64,000 nt of DNA, taken from positions 163,876 to 227,875 of the forward strand of contig NZ_JAERRL010000009.1 of the NCBI RefSeq assembly GCF_016741785.1, written 5' to 3'. The DNA comes from Streptomyces sp. 7-21. Its GTDB lineage: Bacteria; Actinomycetota; Actinomycetes; Streptomycetales; Streptomycetaceae. This document shows positions 17,883 through 27,236 of the stretch, piece by piece. Under the pieces are notes generated by a model. It searched no databases and was not told where the DNA came from. It worked only from the letters and a program-made list of their open reading frames with translations. Position 1 is the stretch's first letter, and the number at the start of each line of letters is the position of its first letter. Made by a program: the position numbers and the translations under genes.

Positions 17883-18887
17883 ATGCCCAGGAACATGCCC
17901 AGGAAGAAGACCACCGACGATCCCCTGGCCCCCGTGACGCTCGCCGTCGGCCAGGAGGAACTGCTGATCGACCGCGCCGTCCAGCAGGTTGTGGCCGCCG
18001 CTCGCGCGGCGGACGCCGACACCGACGTGCGGCAGCTGGACCCGGGGGAGCTGACGCCAGGCACGCTCGCCGGGCTCACCAGCCCGTCGCTGTTCGCGGA
18101 GCGGAAGGTCGTGGTCGTGCGGCAGGCGCAGGACCTGCCCGCCGACGTCGTCAAGGAGGTCAAGGCGTATCTCGCGGCGCCCGCCGAGGAGATCACGCTG
18201 GTGCTGCTGTTCACCGGCAGCGGCACCAAGGGCAAGGGGCTGCTGGACGCGGCCCGCAAGGCCGGGGCCCGGGAGGTCGCCTGCGCGAAGGTGACGAAGC
18301 CGTCGGACCGGCTGGCGTTCGTCCGCGACGAGTTCCGGGCGGCGGGCCGCAGCGCGACCCCGGCTGCCTGCCAGGCGCTGGTGGACGCCCTCGGCAGCGA
18401 CCTGCGGGAGCTCGCCTCGGCCTGCTCGCAGCTCGTCGCCGACACCGACGGCACGATCGACGAGGCCGTCGTCGCCCGCTACTACACGGGCCGTGCGGAG
18501 GCGTCCAGCTTCACGGTCGCCGACCGCGCGGTGGAGGGCCGGGCTGCTGAGGCCCTGGAGGCGCTGCGCTGGGCGCTGGCCACGGGCGTGGCGCCGGTGC
18601 TCGTGACCAGCGCGCTCGCCCAGGGGGTGCGGGCCATCGGGAAGCTGGCCTCCGCGCCCGCGGGGGCACGGCCGGGCGATCTGGCGCGCGAGCTGGGGAT
18701 GCCGCCGTGGAAGATCGACCGCGTCCGGCAGCAGATGCGCGGCTGGTCCGCCGACGGCGTCGCGGTGGCGCTGCGCGCCGTCGCCGAGGCCGACCTCGCT
18801 GTCAAGGGCGGCGGGTACGACCCGGGATACGCCCTGGAGCGCGCCGTCCTCACCGTCGCCCGCGCCGCCCGCACGCCGCGCCAGTAG
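17883..18887 (+). CDS. holA: DNA polymerase III subunit delta
   Basis: The clamp-loader delta subunit, about 334 residues. The family core is recognisable: LAPVTLAVGQEELLIDRAV, SPSLFAERKVVVVRQAQDL, the central AAA-like module and the C-terminal collar domain ending near YALERAVLTVARAARTP. Start choice is open: ATG at 17865, 17883 and 17895 are all in frame, and 17883/17895 belong to a 12-bp tandem duplication (ATGCCCAGGAAC/ATGCCCAGGAAG). Conserved sequence begins only around residue 10 of the shortest form. Next to rpsT and comEC as in other actinobacteria. Confidence 0.93.
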   Translation: MPRNMPRKKTTDDPLAPVTLAVGQEELLIDRAVQQVVAAARAADADTDVRQLDPGELTPGTLAGLTSPSLFAERKVVVVRQAQDLPADVVKEVKAYLAAPAEEITLVLLFTGSGTKGKGLLDAARKAGAREVACAKVTKPSDRLAFVRDEFRAAGRSATPAACQALVDALGSDLRELASACSQLVADTDGTIDEAVVARYYTGRAEASSFTVADRAVEGRAAEALEALRWALATGVAPVLVTSALAQGVRAIGKLASAPAGARPGDLARELGMPPWKIDRVRQQMRGWSADGVAVALRAVAEADLAVKGGGYDPGYALERAVLTVARAARTPRQ

Positions 18888-18933
18888 CCGCGCGGGCCGC
18901 GCCGGCCGGGCGGCGGCGCGCGGGCGGGGGCCG

Positions 18934-21405
18934 TCACCGGTGTCCCCGGGCGTGGCCACGGGGGATGCCGCCGTCGGCGGTGAGGGCGAGGGTGCCGTGG
19001 ACGTCGGTGCGCAGCACGGTGGCCCCGGCGGCGCGGAGGGCGTCCAGGGTGCTGGGGGCGGGGTGGCCGTACCGGTTGTCCTCGCCGCAGGTGATCAGGG
19101 CCAGGGCGGGGTCGAGCCGGTCCAGCAGCTCCGGGTGCTGGCGGGCCGAGCCGTGGTGGGGGACCTTCAGGACGTCCACGGCGGGCAGGCCGGGGTGGCG
19201 GGCCAGCAGCTGCCGCTGCGCGGAGGGTTCGAGGTCGCCGGGCAGGAGGAGGGTGAGGTCCCGGGCCCGGACCAGGAGGGTGACGCTGGCGTCGTTGGCC
19301 GCCAGGCCCGCCGCCCCGGCGCCGGAAGGGGGCCAGAGCACCTCCCAGCTGAGGTGCTCGCCGAGCCGGTACCGCTCCCCCGGCACGGCCGGCCGCAGCT
19401 CCACGCCCGCCGCCGCCGCGATCCGCTCGGCGAACGCCGCCTGCTCCGGGCTGTCCCGCACCGCGCTGGCCTGGATCGCGCCGACGTCCCTGCCGCGCAG
19501 CACGCCGGGCAGGCCCGCCACGTGATCGGCGTGGTAGTGGGTGAGGACCAGCAGCGGCACGTGCCGCACGCCCAGGTCCGTCAGGCAGCGGTCCACGGCG
19601 GCCGGATCGGGCCCGGTGTCCACGACGAGCGCGCTGCCGCCGCCCGCGTTCAGCACCAGGGCGTCGCCCTGGCCGACGTCGCAGGCGACCAGGCGCCAGC
19701 CCGGCGGCGGCCAGCCCGTCAGCACGCGGGGCAGCGGCGCGGGCCGCACCACGGCGAGGAGCAGCACCAGCGCGGCCAGCACCGCCAGCGGGCGGCGCGG
19801 CCCCCGGCGGGCCAGCGTGAGCAGCGCGACGGTGAGTGCGGCCAGCAGGGCCGCGCCCCGCCAGCCGCCGGGCCAGCCCGCCTCCGCGCCCGGCAGCGCG
19901 GCGCCGGTGCGGGCGACCCGGGCGATCCACCCGGCGGGCCAGCTCGCCAGCCAGGCCAGGCTTTCGGCGAGCGGCAGGCACAGCGGCGCGGTGGCCAGGG
20001 CGGCCCAGCCGAGGACCACCGCGGGCGCGGCGGCGGGCGCCGCGAGCAGATTGCAGGGGACCGCCACGAGGCTGACCTGGGCGGCGAACACGACGATCAC
20101 GGGTGCGCACACGACGTGCGCCGCCACCGCGGCCGCGCAGGCCCCGGCCACCCGCTGTGGCAGGCCCCGGCGCCGCAGCGACCGCGCCCAGGGCGGGGCA
20201 AGCAGCAGCAGCGCGCCGGTCGCCAGCACGGACAGCAGGAAACCGAACGAGCGCGCCAGCGTGGGGTCGAGGAGCACGAGCAGCAGCACGGCGGCGGCCA
20301 GCGCGGGCAGCGCGGCCCGTTCCCGGCCCGTCGCCATGGCCAGCAGCACCAGGCCGCCGCAGGCGGCGGCCCGCAGCACGCTCGGGTCGGGGCCGCACAC
20401 CAGGACGAAGCCGGCGAGCAGCCCGGCGCCGAGCACGGCCGTGGCCCGCAGCGGCAGGCCCAGACGCGGCGCCAGCCCGCCGCGCTCGGCCCGGGCGGCG
20501 CGGTGCGCCGGGCCGATAAGCACGCCCAGCACCAGCGCGACCTGGGCGCCCGAGACCACCACCAGGTGTGTCAGGCCGGTGGCCCGCACTGCCTCCGTCA
20601 GGTCCGGCGGCATGCCGGAGTCGTCGCCGATCACGAGCGCGGGGAGCAGGCCCGCCGCGTCGCCCGGCAGCTCCCGGGCCGCCCGCGTCAGCGACGCCCG
20701 CAGCTCCCCGGCCAGGCGGTGCCAGCGGCCGGGCGGGCTGGTGACCTGGGGCGGGCCGGTGCCGGTGGCGCGCAGCACGGCCGTGAGCTCCGGGTCGCGG
20801 CCCGGCACCGGCCGCGCCGTGGTAGCCGTCACGCGCAGCCGGGTGGAGGGCAGCAGCGCCAGCCAGGGGTCCGCCCGCTCCGGCCGGGTCACCAGCAGCA
20901 CCGGGGTGCGCACCGACTGCCGGGCGCCGCCGGGCAGGCGCACCGAGGTGGCCTCCGCCTCGATCAGCACGGCGCCGGGGCGGCCGCCGCTGGCGCGCGC
21001 GAGCCGGGGCACCGCCGTGACCGTCACCTCGGCGGTGACCACGCCGGGCCCGGCCTCGGGCAGCGGTCCCGCGCGGGCGGCCGCCGCGTGCAGGGCGGCG
21101 ACGGCGCCGGAGGCGGCCGCGCACAGCAGGACGGCGGCCAGCGTCACCCGCGGCGCGCGGCCCCGGCGGCGCGCCGCCGCCGCGGTGCCCGAGACGGCGG
21201 CGGCTGCCGCCAGGCACACCGTGACCGCGGCGGCGGCCAGCGCCGGGGGCAGGCCGGGCGCCAGCGCGGCGGCGCCCCAGGCCGCCAGGGCGGGGGCCAC
21301 CAGCCGCAGGTCGGCGGGGAGTTCCTGCCGGGGGCGGGCGGCGCCCAGGGGGTGCCCGGACGCGGCGTGCACGGGGTGGCGGCCCGGCCGCTCAGAGCGT
21401 GACAC
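18934..21405 (-). CDS. comEC: ComEC/Rec2-family competence-type membrane protein
   Basis: An 823-residue protein with a hydrophobic N-terminal half (DUF4131-like soluble insert, then the Competence multi-helix domain with THLVVVSGAQVALVLGVL). The C-terminal half is a metallo-beta-lactamase-like domain with LLVLTHYHADHVAGLPGVL. In competent bacteria ComEC forms the DNA channel; streptomycetes keep the gene though natural transformation is not established there. The start overlaps the comEA stop by 14 bp, so they are translationally coupled. The very high GC is normal for this gene. Confidence 0.93.
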   Translation of the reverse strand: MSRSERPGRHPVHAASGHPLGAARPRQELPADLRLVAPALAAWGAAALAPGLPPALAAAAVTVCLAAAAAVSGTAAAARRRGRAPRVTLAAVLLCAAASGAVAALHAAAARAGPLPEAGPGVVTAEVTVTAVPRLARASGGRPGAVLIEAEATSVRLPGGARQSVRTPVLLVTRPERADPWLALLPSTRLRVTATTARPVPGRDPELTAVLRATGTGPPQVTSPPGRWHRLAGELRASLTRAARELPGDAAGLLPALVIGDDSGMPPDLTEAVRATGLTHLVVVSGAQVALVLGVLIGPAHRAARAERGGLAPRLGLPLRATAVLGAGLLAGFVLVCGPDPSVLRAAACGGLVLLAMATGRERAALPALAAAVLLLVLLDPTLARSFGFLLSVLATGALLLLAPPWARSLRRRGLPQRVAGACAAAVAAHVVCAPVIVVFAAQVSLVAVPCNLLAAPAAAPAVVLGWAALATAPLCLPLAESLAWLASWPAGWIARVARTGAALPGAEAGWPGGWRGAALLAALTVALLTLARRGPRRPLAVLAALVLLLAVVRPAPLPRVLTGWPPPGWRLVACDVGQGDALVLNAGGGSALVVDTGPDPAAVDRCLTDLGVRHVPLLVLTHYHADHVAGLPGVLRGRDVGAIQASAVRDSPEQAAFAERIAAAAGVELRPAVPGERYRLGEHLSWEVLWPPSGAGAAGLAANDASVTLLVRARDLTLLLPGDLEPSAQRQLLARHPGLPAVDVLKVPHHGSARQHPELLDRLDPALALITCGEDNRYGHPAPSTLDALRAAGATVLRTDVHGTLALTADGGIPRGHARGHR

Positions 21406-22444
21406 GGTCCCTGAGCTCCGCCATGCGGCTCTCGCCGATGCCGGAAACGTCGAGCAGCTGCTCGGTGTCGGTGAACCCGCCGTGCTCCTCGCGGTAGGCG
21501 ATGATCGCCGCCGCCAGCACCGGCCCCACGCCGGGGAGGGTGTCGAGCTGCTCCGGGGTCGCCGAGTTGAGGCTGACCGGCCCGGCCGGGAGCGGCGCGG
21601 TGCCGCCGGGAGCGGGCGGCGCGGCCGGTCCGGAGCCGGCGGCCGGTGGCTCGCCGACGACGATCTGCTCGCCGTCCACGAGCGGCCTCGCCCGGTTCAG
21701 CCCTGCCAGGCCGGTGCCGGGGCGCAGACCTCCCGCCTTCTCAAGGGCGTCGGCGACGCGCGAGCCGGAGGGCAGGGAGTAGACACCGGGGTCGCGCACG
21801 TCGCCGGTGACGTCGACGACGACGGGCGGGGCGGTTTCCTCCGGTGACGGCCCAGCCGAGGAGCCCGGCGGCGTGTCCGCGGCCGCCGCGGTGGCACCGG
21901 CCGGGTCCGGCGCGCCAGCCGGGGCGGTGGCGCCGGGGGCGGGCGCTGCTTCGGCGGTGAGCGGCTGCGGGCGGCCGGTGGCGTAGTGGTGCACGGCGAA
22001 TCCGGCGGCGGTGACGAGCAGCACGGCAAGCGCCCCCGCCGCCCGGGGATCGAGCGCGAGGCGGATGCGCCGCCACAGCGGGAGCCGGGCGCGGCCCCGG
22101 TCCGCCTCCTCCGGCCCGGCCGGTGCGGTGGCTGTGGCGGCCCCGGGCGCAGGGCGGCGGGGAAGGACCCGCCATCCGGTGGCCGGATCCGGCCGGGCCG
22201 CCCGGCCGGGCCGCCGCGGCGTGGCGCTGCGGGCGTGGCGGGGAGCGCGGCGCCCGGGCCCGGTGCCAGCCCGGGCGGACGGAGGCCGGGACGAGAGGGA
22301 ACCGGAAGAAGAACGGGGAGAACCAGCGCGGAACCGCGGCGCACGGGACGCGCGGGACGCGCGGGACGCTTGGGAAAGGAGGGCGCGGTGCCGGCCGCCT
22401 GGGGCGGCGCGACGGAACCGGGAGTGACGTACTGCGGACTGCAT
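21392..22444 (-). CDS. comEA: ComEA-like helix-hairpin-helix DNA-binding protein
   Basis: A ~350-residue protein. The long N-terminal Arg/Ala/Pro-rich cytosolic tail contains short ASR repeats. A single transmembrane helix (AAGALAVLLVTAAGFAVHHY) follows, then a linker, a SLBB-like domain (VVVDVTGDVRDPGVYSLP) and a C-terminal helix-hairpin-helix pair (SLNSATPEQLDTLPGVGPVLA and LLDVSGIGESRMAELRD). I chose ATG 22442-22444 (MQSAVRHSRFRR); the frame is open to 22528 but conserved sequence is absent there. It binds incoming DNA in competent bacteria. Coupled to comEC. Confidence 0.9.
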   Translation of the reverse strand: MQSAVRHSRFRRAAPGGRHRALLSQASRASRASRAPRFRAGSPRSSSGSLSSRPPSARAGTGPGRRAPRHARSATPRRPGRAARPDPATGWRVLPRRPAPGAATATAPAGPEEADRGRARLPLWRRIRLALDPRAAGALAVLLVTAAGFAVHHYATGRPQPLTAEAAPAPGATAPAGAPDPAGATAAAADTPPGSSAGPSPEETAPPVVVDVTGDVRDPGVYSLPSGSRVADALEKAGGLRPGTGLAGLNRARPLVDGEQIVVGEPPAAGSGPAAPPAPGGTAPLPAGPVSLNSATPEQLDTLPGVGPVLAAAIIAYREEHGGFTDTEQLLDVSGIGESRMAELRDRVTL

Positions 22445-22576
22445 GTCACCGACGGTAAGGACCCCGGGATGCCGGTGGCGCCGGCGGCGGATATCTGTGG
22501 ATAACCGGCCCGCCGCGACGCCGCCCATCGCCCGGGTGGGGGATGTGCCCCTGCTCCCGCGCGCGGCCGGAGCCGG

Positions 22577-23437
22577 TCAGCGGGGGGACACCACGGCGCC
22601 CAGCAGGCCAGGACCGGTGTGGGCACCGAGGACGGCCCCGACCTCGCTGACGTGGAGGCTGGCCAGCCCCGGCAGCCGTTCCCGCAGCCGCCCGGCGAGC
22701 TGGGCCGCGCGCTCGGCCGCCCCCAGATGGTGCACGGCGACGTCGACCGGCCCGTCCCCCGCGTGCTCGGCCGCCAGCTCCTCCAGCCTGGCGATGGCCC
22801 GCGATGCCGTGCGCACCTTCTCCCGGAGCTCGATGCGGCCCTCGGCCAGTTCCAGCAGCGGCTTGACCGCCAGCGCCGAGCCGAACAGCGCCTGTGCCGT
22901 CCCGATCCGCCCGCCGCGCCGCAGGTGCTCGAGCGTGTCCACGTAGAAGAAGGCCCGGGTGCGCTCCGCCCGCGTCACAGCCCGCGCCACCGCCGCGTCG
23001 ATCCCCGCCTCCGGCGGGGTCCCGGCGGCCGCCAGCACCGCGAAGCCGAGGGCCATGGCCACCATGCGGCTGTCCACCACCCGCACCGGCACCGGCGCCT
23101 CGCGGGCGGCGAGCACCGCCGCGTCGTACGTCCCCGAGATCTCGGCCGACAGGTGCAGCGACACCACGCCCTCGGCGCCCGCCGCGGCCGCCGCCCGGTA
23201 GGCCTCGGCGAACATCCGCGGGCTCGGCCGCGACGTCGTCACCGGCTGCTTGTGCTCCAGCGCCTGCGTCAGCCGCCGCGCCGCCTCCTCGGTGCCGTCC
23301 TCGAACGCCCGGCCCCCGCACACCACCGTCAGCGGCACCACGGTGATGCCGTGGTGCGCCACGACCGCCCCCGGCAGGTAGGCCGTCGAGTCGGTGACGA
23401 GGGCGAGCGGGCGGTGCACAGGACGGCGGGGCGGCAT
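22577..23437 (-). CDS. DegV-family fatty-acid-binding protein
   Basis: A 286-residue DegV-type protein that binds a fatty acid, in other bacteria often as the FakB partner of a fatty-acid kinase. Family motifs: LALVTDSTAYLP at the start, VTTSRPSPRMFAEAY, SLHLSAEISGTYDAAVLAA and VRVVDSRMVAMALGF, then FFYVDTLEHLRRGGRIG. I chose ATG 23435-23437 (MPPRRPVHRPLALVTDST); the open frame continues upstream into sequence belonging to the next gene. No FakA is seen in the window. Confidence 0.93.
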   Translation of the reverse strand: MPPRRPVHRPLALVTDSTAYLPGAVVAHHGITVVPLTVVCGGRAFEDGTEEAARRLTQALEHKQPVTTSRPSPRMFAEAYRAAAAAGAEGVVSLHLSAEISGTYDAAVLAAREAPVPVRVVDSRMVAMALGFAVLAAAGTPPEAGIDAAVARAVTRAERTRAFFYVDTLEHLRRGGRIGTAQALFGSALAVKPLLELAEGRIELREKVRTASRAIARLEELAAEHAGDGPVDVAVHHLGAAERAAQLAGRLRERLPGLASLHVSEVGAVLGAHTGPGLLGAVVSPR

Positions 23438-23460
23438 AGGACCGGAGACTAGCGGAGCGA

Positions 23461-24051
23461 TCAGGAACGGCCTTCGCGCGCCTCGGGCGGCAGCTGCTGC
23501 GGCTTCTCCTGCGGCACGGGCTTCCAGTGCCGCAGGGCGCTGGCCTCGATGTCGATCTGCCGCCGCAGCGCCTCCACCGCGTCGTCGTCGTGCCGGGTGA
23601 CACGGTCCTGGGCGGCGAACCGCAGCTCGTCCGCCGAGGTGCGCAGCCGCGCCTCGCGCTCCCGCAGCTCCGGCAGCCGGGCCGCCAGCCGGGCCCGGTC
23701 CGGCTCGCCCTCCATCAGCGCCGCCAGCTCGGCGTCGAGCTGCCGGGCGTGGCCGTCGAGCTGGTCGAGCAGCGACAGCGCCTCCCGCAGCGCCGGGTCG
23801 CTGGCGGCGCCCGCCGCCAGCGTGGCCCGGGTGCTGTCGAACGAGGCGCGCAGCGACTTGCGCAGCCGGGCGACCTCGCCGTGCGGGCCGGGCTGGAGGG
23901 AACGGGCCGCGAGCGTCGCCTCGCTCACGGCCCTGCCCACCTGCTCCCGCGTGCGGCGCACCGCGCGCTGCACGGTGCGCACGACGCGGACGACCAGCAC
24001 CGCGGACATCACGAAGGTCAGCGCGAGTACGACGAGAGCTATCTCTTTCAC
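23461..24051 (-). CDS. Membrane-anchored coiled-coil hypothetical protein
   Basis: A 196-residue protein starting at GTG 24049-24051. Residues 1-22 form one transmembrane helix (KEIALVVLALTFVMSAVLVV), followed by a basic helix and a long charged region, rich in Ala/Glu/Arg/Leu, predicted as coiled coil to about residue 165. It ends in a Pro/Glu/Gln tail. It stands between the DegV gene (23 bp) and leuS and is a conserved streptomycete neighbour. No enzymatic motif; a structural or septal scaffold-like role is only a guess. Confidence 0.8.
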   Translation of the reverse strand: MKEIALVVLALTFVMSAVLVVRVVRTVQRAVRRTREQVGRAVSEATLAARSLQPGPHGEVARLRKSLRASFDSTRATLAAGAASDPALREALSLLDQLDGHARQLDAELAALMEGEPDRARLAARLPELREREARLRTSADELRFAAQDRVTRHDDDAVEALRRQIDIEASALRHWKPVPQEKPQQLPPEAREGRS

Positions 24052-24137
24052 GGCACTCCTTCACCCCCGTCACCCGGCTGTGGCTGCGGCTCCGGCCCGC
24101 GGCTGAAGCGTCCCACCCAGGCTAAGCCCCGGCAGGG

Positions 24138-26999
24138 TCAGCCGGGAACGACGTTCACCAGCTTCGGCGCCCGGACGATGACGCGGCGCACCTCCGCACC
24201 GCCCAGCGCCGCGGTCACCGCCGGGTCGGCCAGGGCACGCTCCCGCAGCTCGTCCTCGCCGATGTCCGTGGGCACCTCCAGCCGGGCCTTGACCTTGCCC
24301 TTGACCTGCACGACGCAGGTGATGGTCTCGTCGACCGCGTAGGCCGGGTCCGCGACCGGGAAGTCGGCCCGGGTCACGGTCGTCTCGTGCCCCAGCCGGT
24401 GCCACAGCTCCTCGGCGATGTGCGGCGCCAGCGGCGCGATCAGCCGCACCAGCACCTCGGCGACCTCGCGCGGCACCCGGCCGCGCCCCAGCTTGACGGC
24501 GTGGTTGTTCAGCTCGGTGATCTTGGCGACGGCGGTGTTGAACCGCAGCGCGGCCATGTCCTTGCGCACGCCGTCGATCGTCTTGTGCATGATGCGCAGC
24601 GTGGCCTCGTCGGGCGTGCTGTCGGTGACGATGACCTCGCCGGTCGCCTCGTCCACCACGTTCCGCCACAGCCGCTGCAGCAGCCGGTACTGGCCGACGA
24701 CCGCGCGCGTCTCCCAGGGCCGGGAGACCTCCAGCGGGCCCATGGCCATCTCGTACAGCCGCAGCGTGTCGGCGCCGTACTGGGAGACCACCACGTCGGG
24801 CGAGATGACGTTCTTCAGGGACTTGCCGATCTTGCCGATCTCCCGCGTGACGGGCTCGCCCTGGTACTCCCAGCCGCCGTCCTCCCGCTCGGTGACCTCG
24901 GCGGCGGGCACGGGGAAGCCGCGGCTGTCGCGGTAGACGTACGCCTGGATCATGCCCTGGTTGACCAGCTTGTGGTACGGCTCCGGCGAGGAGACGTGCC
25001 CCAGGTCGTACAGCACCTTCTGCCAGAAGCGGGCGTACAGCAGGTGCAGCACGGCGTGCTCCGAGCCGCCGATGTACAGGTCGACGCCGCCGGTGCTGGC
25101 GCCCTCCCGCGGGGCCAGCCAGTACCGGTCCAGCTCGGGGTCGACCAGCCGCTCGTCGTTGTGCGGGTCCAGGTACCGCAGGTGGTACCAGCAGGACCCG
25201 GCCCAGTTGGGCATGGTGTTGGTCTCGCGGCGGTACCGCTTCGGGCCGTCACCCAGGTCCAGGGTGACGTTGACCCACTCCTCGTTCCGCGACAGCGGCG
25301 TCTCCGGCTGCGTGTCGGCGTCCTCCGGGTCGAACGTGCGCGGCGCGTAGTCGTCGACCTCCGGCAGCGTCAGCGGCAGCATCTCCTCCGGCAGGCCGTG
25401 GGCGACGCCGTCCTCGTCGTACACGATGGGGAACGGCTCGCCCCAGTACCGCTGGCGGCTGAACAGCCAGTCCCGCAGGCGGTAGTTGACGGTGCCCTCG
25501 CCCAGCCCCCGCTCGCTCAGCCAGGCGTTGACGCGAGCCTTGGCGTCGGCGACGCTCAGGCCGTCCAGCGACAGGCCGTCGCTGGTGGAGTTGACCAGGG
25601 TGGCGTCGCTGGAGACGAACGCGTCGTCCCACGTCGCCGGGTCCTCGCCGCGCCCGTCGGTGGGGGCGACGACGCACCGCACCGGCAGGCCGAAGGCGCG
25701 GGCGAACGCGAAGTCGCGGCTGTCGTGCGCGGGGACGGCCATGATCGCGCCCGTGCCGTAGCCCATCAGCACGTAGTCGGCGATAAAGACCGGGATCCGC
25801 TCGCCGTTCACGGGGTTGGTCGCAAAGGCGCCGGTGAACACGCCCGTCTTCTCCCGGGCGTCCGCCTGGCGCTCCACGTCCGACTTGGCCAGCGCCTCCT
25901 TGCGGTAGGCGGCGACGGCCTCGGCAGGCGTGGCGTGGCCGCCGGTCCACTCCGGGCGGGTGGCCTCGGGCCAGGCGTCCGGCACGATGACGTCGACCAG
26001 GTCGTGCTCGGGCGCCAGCACCATGTAGGTGGCGCCGAACAGCGTGTCCTGCCGGGTGGTGAAGATCTCGACGCTGCCGCCGTCGCCCTCCTCGCCGACC
26101 TGGAAGCGGACCCGGGCGCCCTCGGAGCGGCCGATCCAGTTCCGCTGCTGGGTCTTGATCGCCTCCGGCCAGTCGACGGTGTCCAGGTCGTCGGCCAGGC
26201 GGTCGGCGTAGGCGGTGATCCGCATGTTCCACTGGCGCAGCTTGGCCTTGAAGACCGGGAAGTTGCCGCGCTCGGAGCGGCCGTCCGCCGTGACCTCCTC
26301 GTTGGCCAGCACCGTGCCCAGGCCGGGGCACCAGTTCACGGGCGCGTCGGAGGCGTAGGCCAGCCGGTACTCGCTCAGCACGTCGGCCTGCTCGACGGCG
26401 CTCAGCTCGGCCCAGGGACGCCCGTCGGGCGTCGGGCGGGCGCCGGAGGCGAACTGGTCGATCAGCTCCTGGATCGGCCGCGCCCGTCCGGCCTCGGTGT
26501 CATACCAGGAGTTGAAGATCTGCAGGAAGATCCACTGCGTCCACTTGTAGTAGTCCGGGTCCGTGGTGGCGAACGACCGGCGCTCGTCGTAGCCCATGCC
26601 CAGGCGGCGCAGCTGGCTGCGGTAGGCCTTGATGTTGGCCTCGGTGGTCACCCGGGGGTGGGTGCCGGTCTGCACGGCGTACTGCTCGGCGGGCAGGCCG
26701 AAGGCGTCGTACGACAGCGTGTGCAGCACGTTGTGGCCGGTCATCCGCAGGAAGCGGGAGTAGGCGTCGGTGGCGATGTACCCCAGCGGGTGCCCGACGT
26801 GCAGCCCGGCGCCGGAGGGGTAGGGGAACATGTCCATCACGAACGCCGCGGGCTTGGCGGTCTCGCGCTCGGCGTCCGGGCTGGCCAGGTCCCCGGTCGG
26901 GTTGGGCGTCTCGTACGTGCCGTTCCGCTCCCAGTAATCCTGCCAGCGAGCCTCGATCTCGGCGGCCAGGGCGGCGTCATACCTGTGTGTCTCACTCAT
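24138..26999 (-). CDS. leuS: Leucyl-tRNA synthetase
   Basis: A 953-residue class Ia synthetase. The HIGH motif appears as [16 protein letters not shown] near residue 60 and the KMSKS motif as [13 protein letters not shown], the form seen in other actinobacterial LeuRS. The CP1 editing domain and C-terminal anticodon/tail domains are present. I chose ATG 26997-26999 ([16 protein letters not shown]) because the conserved N terminus begins there; an open frame reaching 27140 runs through the leader hairpins and is not coding. It is controlled by a leader peptide/attenuator upstream. Confidence 0.97.
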   Translation of the reverse strand: MSETHRYDAALAAEIEARWQDYWERNGTYETPNPTGDLASPDAERETAKPAAFVMDMFPYPSGAGLHVGHPLGYIATDAYSRFLRMTGHNVLHTLSYDAFGLPAEQYAVQTGTHPRVTTEANIKAYRSQLRRLGMGYDERRSFATTDPDYYKWTQWIFLQIFNSWYDTEAGRARPIQELIDQFASGARPTPDGRPWAELSAVEQADVLSEYRLAYASDAPVNWCPGLGTVLANEEVTADGRSERGNFPVFKAKLRQWNMRITAYADRLADDLDTVDWPEAIKTQQRNWIGRSEGARVRFQVGEEGDGGSVEIFTTRQDTLFGATYMVLAPEHDLVDVIVPDAWPEATRPEWTGGHATPAEAVAAYRKEALAKSDVERQADAREKTGVFTGAFATNPVNGERIPVFIADYVLMGYGTGAIMAVPAHDSRDFAFARAFGLPVRCVVAPTDGRGEDPATWDDAFVSSDATLVNSTSDGLSLDGLSVADAKARVNAWLSERGLGEGTVNYRLRDWLFSRQRYWGEPFPIVYDEDGVAHGLPEEMLPLTLPEVDDYAPRTFDPEDADTQPETPLSRNEEWVNVTLDLGDGPKRYRRETNTMPNWAGSCWYHLRYLDPHNDERLVDPELDRYWLAPREGASTGGVDLYIGGSEHAVLHLLYARFWQKVLYDLGHVSSPEPYHKLVNQGMIQAYVYRDSRGFPVPAAEVTEREDGGWEYQGEPVTREIGKIGKSLKNVISPDVVVSQYGADTLRLYEMAMGPLEVSRPWETRAVVGQYRLLQRLWRNVVDEATGEVIVTDSTPDEATLRIMHKTIDGVRKDMAALRFNTAVAKITELNNHAVKLGRGRVPREVAEVLVRLIAPLAPHIAEELWHRLGHETTVTRADFPVADPAYAVDETITCVVQVKGKVKARLEVPTDIGEDELRERALADPAVTAALGGAEVRRVIVRAPKLVNVVPG

Positions 27000-27050
27000 C
27001 GTCTGTCGAAGCTCCATGGGTGGTGACTGCCGGTAACTAACGGGGCCATC

Positions 27051-27074
27051 AAAAAAACCCCTCGCATGGAGGGG
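27051..27074 (-). terminator. Leader terminator of leuS (attenuator)
   Basis: On the minus strand CCCCTC-CATGC-GAGGGG is followed at once by seven T (27051-27057): a textbook intrinsic terminator, rare in such a GC-rich genome. It lies 52 bp before the leuS start and after a leader ORF, so it should act as a regulated attenuator, not an operon end. Confidence 0.88.
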
Positions 27075-27075
27075 T

Positions 27076-27115
27076 GCCGCGCTGAACTGGCTCTCCGGTA
27101 CGGATTCAGCGCGGC
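27076..27115 (-). promoter_or_regulatory. leuS leader hairpin overlapping the leader-peptide stop codon
   Basis: A perfect 11-bp inverted repeat (GCCGCGCTGAA at 27076-27086, TTCAGCGCGGC at 27105-27115) with an 18-nt loop. Its upstream arm contains the TGA of the leader peptide, so a ribosome at the stop codon would disrupt it. It ends 1 nt before the terminator stem. I could not identify a clear antiterminator partner. Confidence 0.7.
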
Positions 27116-27144
27116 CTGGTAAGGAGAAGGCGTACGGCACGCAT
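27106..27144 (-). CDS. leuS leader peptide with Leu-Leu-Leu
   Basis: A 12-residue [15 protein letters not shown], from ATG 27142-27144 to TGA 27106-27108. It carries three consecutive leucine codons (CTT CTC CTT), two of them CTT, a rare leucine codon in high-GC streptomycetes. It lies directly upstream of a hairpin that includes its stop codon and of a T-tailed terminator, then leuS. This is the layout of a ribosome-mediated attenuator: shortage of charged tRNA-Leu would stall the ribosome on these codons and change folding downstream. Confidence 0.75.
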   Translation of the reverse strand: MRAVRLLLTRPR

Positions 27145-27198
27145 GGCGTCAGGGTACCGCACCAGCTGCGGAAACGGCTGCGGTCGTGACGCGCCCGG

Positions 27199-27229
27199 GG
27201 GCTCCCGGGCCCGGGCGGCCCGGGAGCCC
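27199..27229 (-). terminator. Terminator at the end of the ebo-like operon
   Basis: A perfect 13-bp stem (GGGCTCCCGGGCC at 27199-27211, GGCCCGGGAGCCC at 27217-27229) with a 5-nt loop, 8 bp after the stop of the last isomerase gene. No U tract. Confidence 0.75.
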
Positions 27230-27236
27230 GGCGCGG

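Noticed and set aside
27000..27144. T-box riboswitch before leuS
   Set aside because: No specifier-loop/AG-bulge layout and no T-box-like sequence; the leader peptide with Leu codons explains the terminator better.
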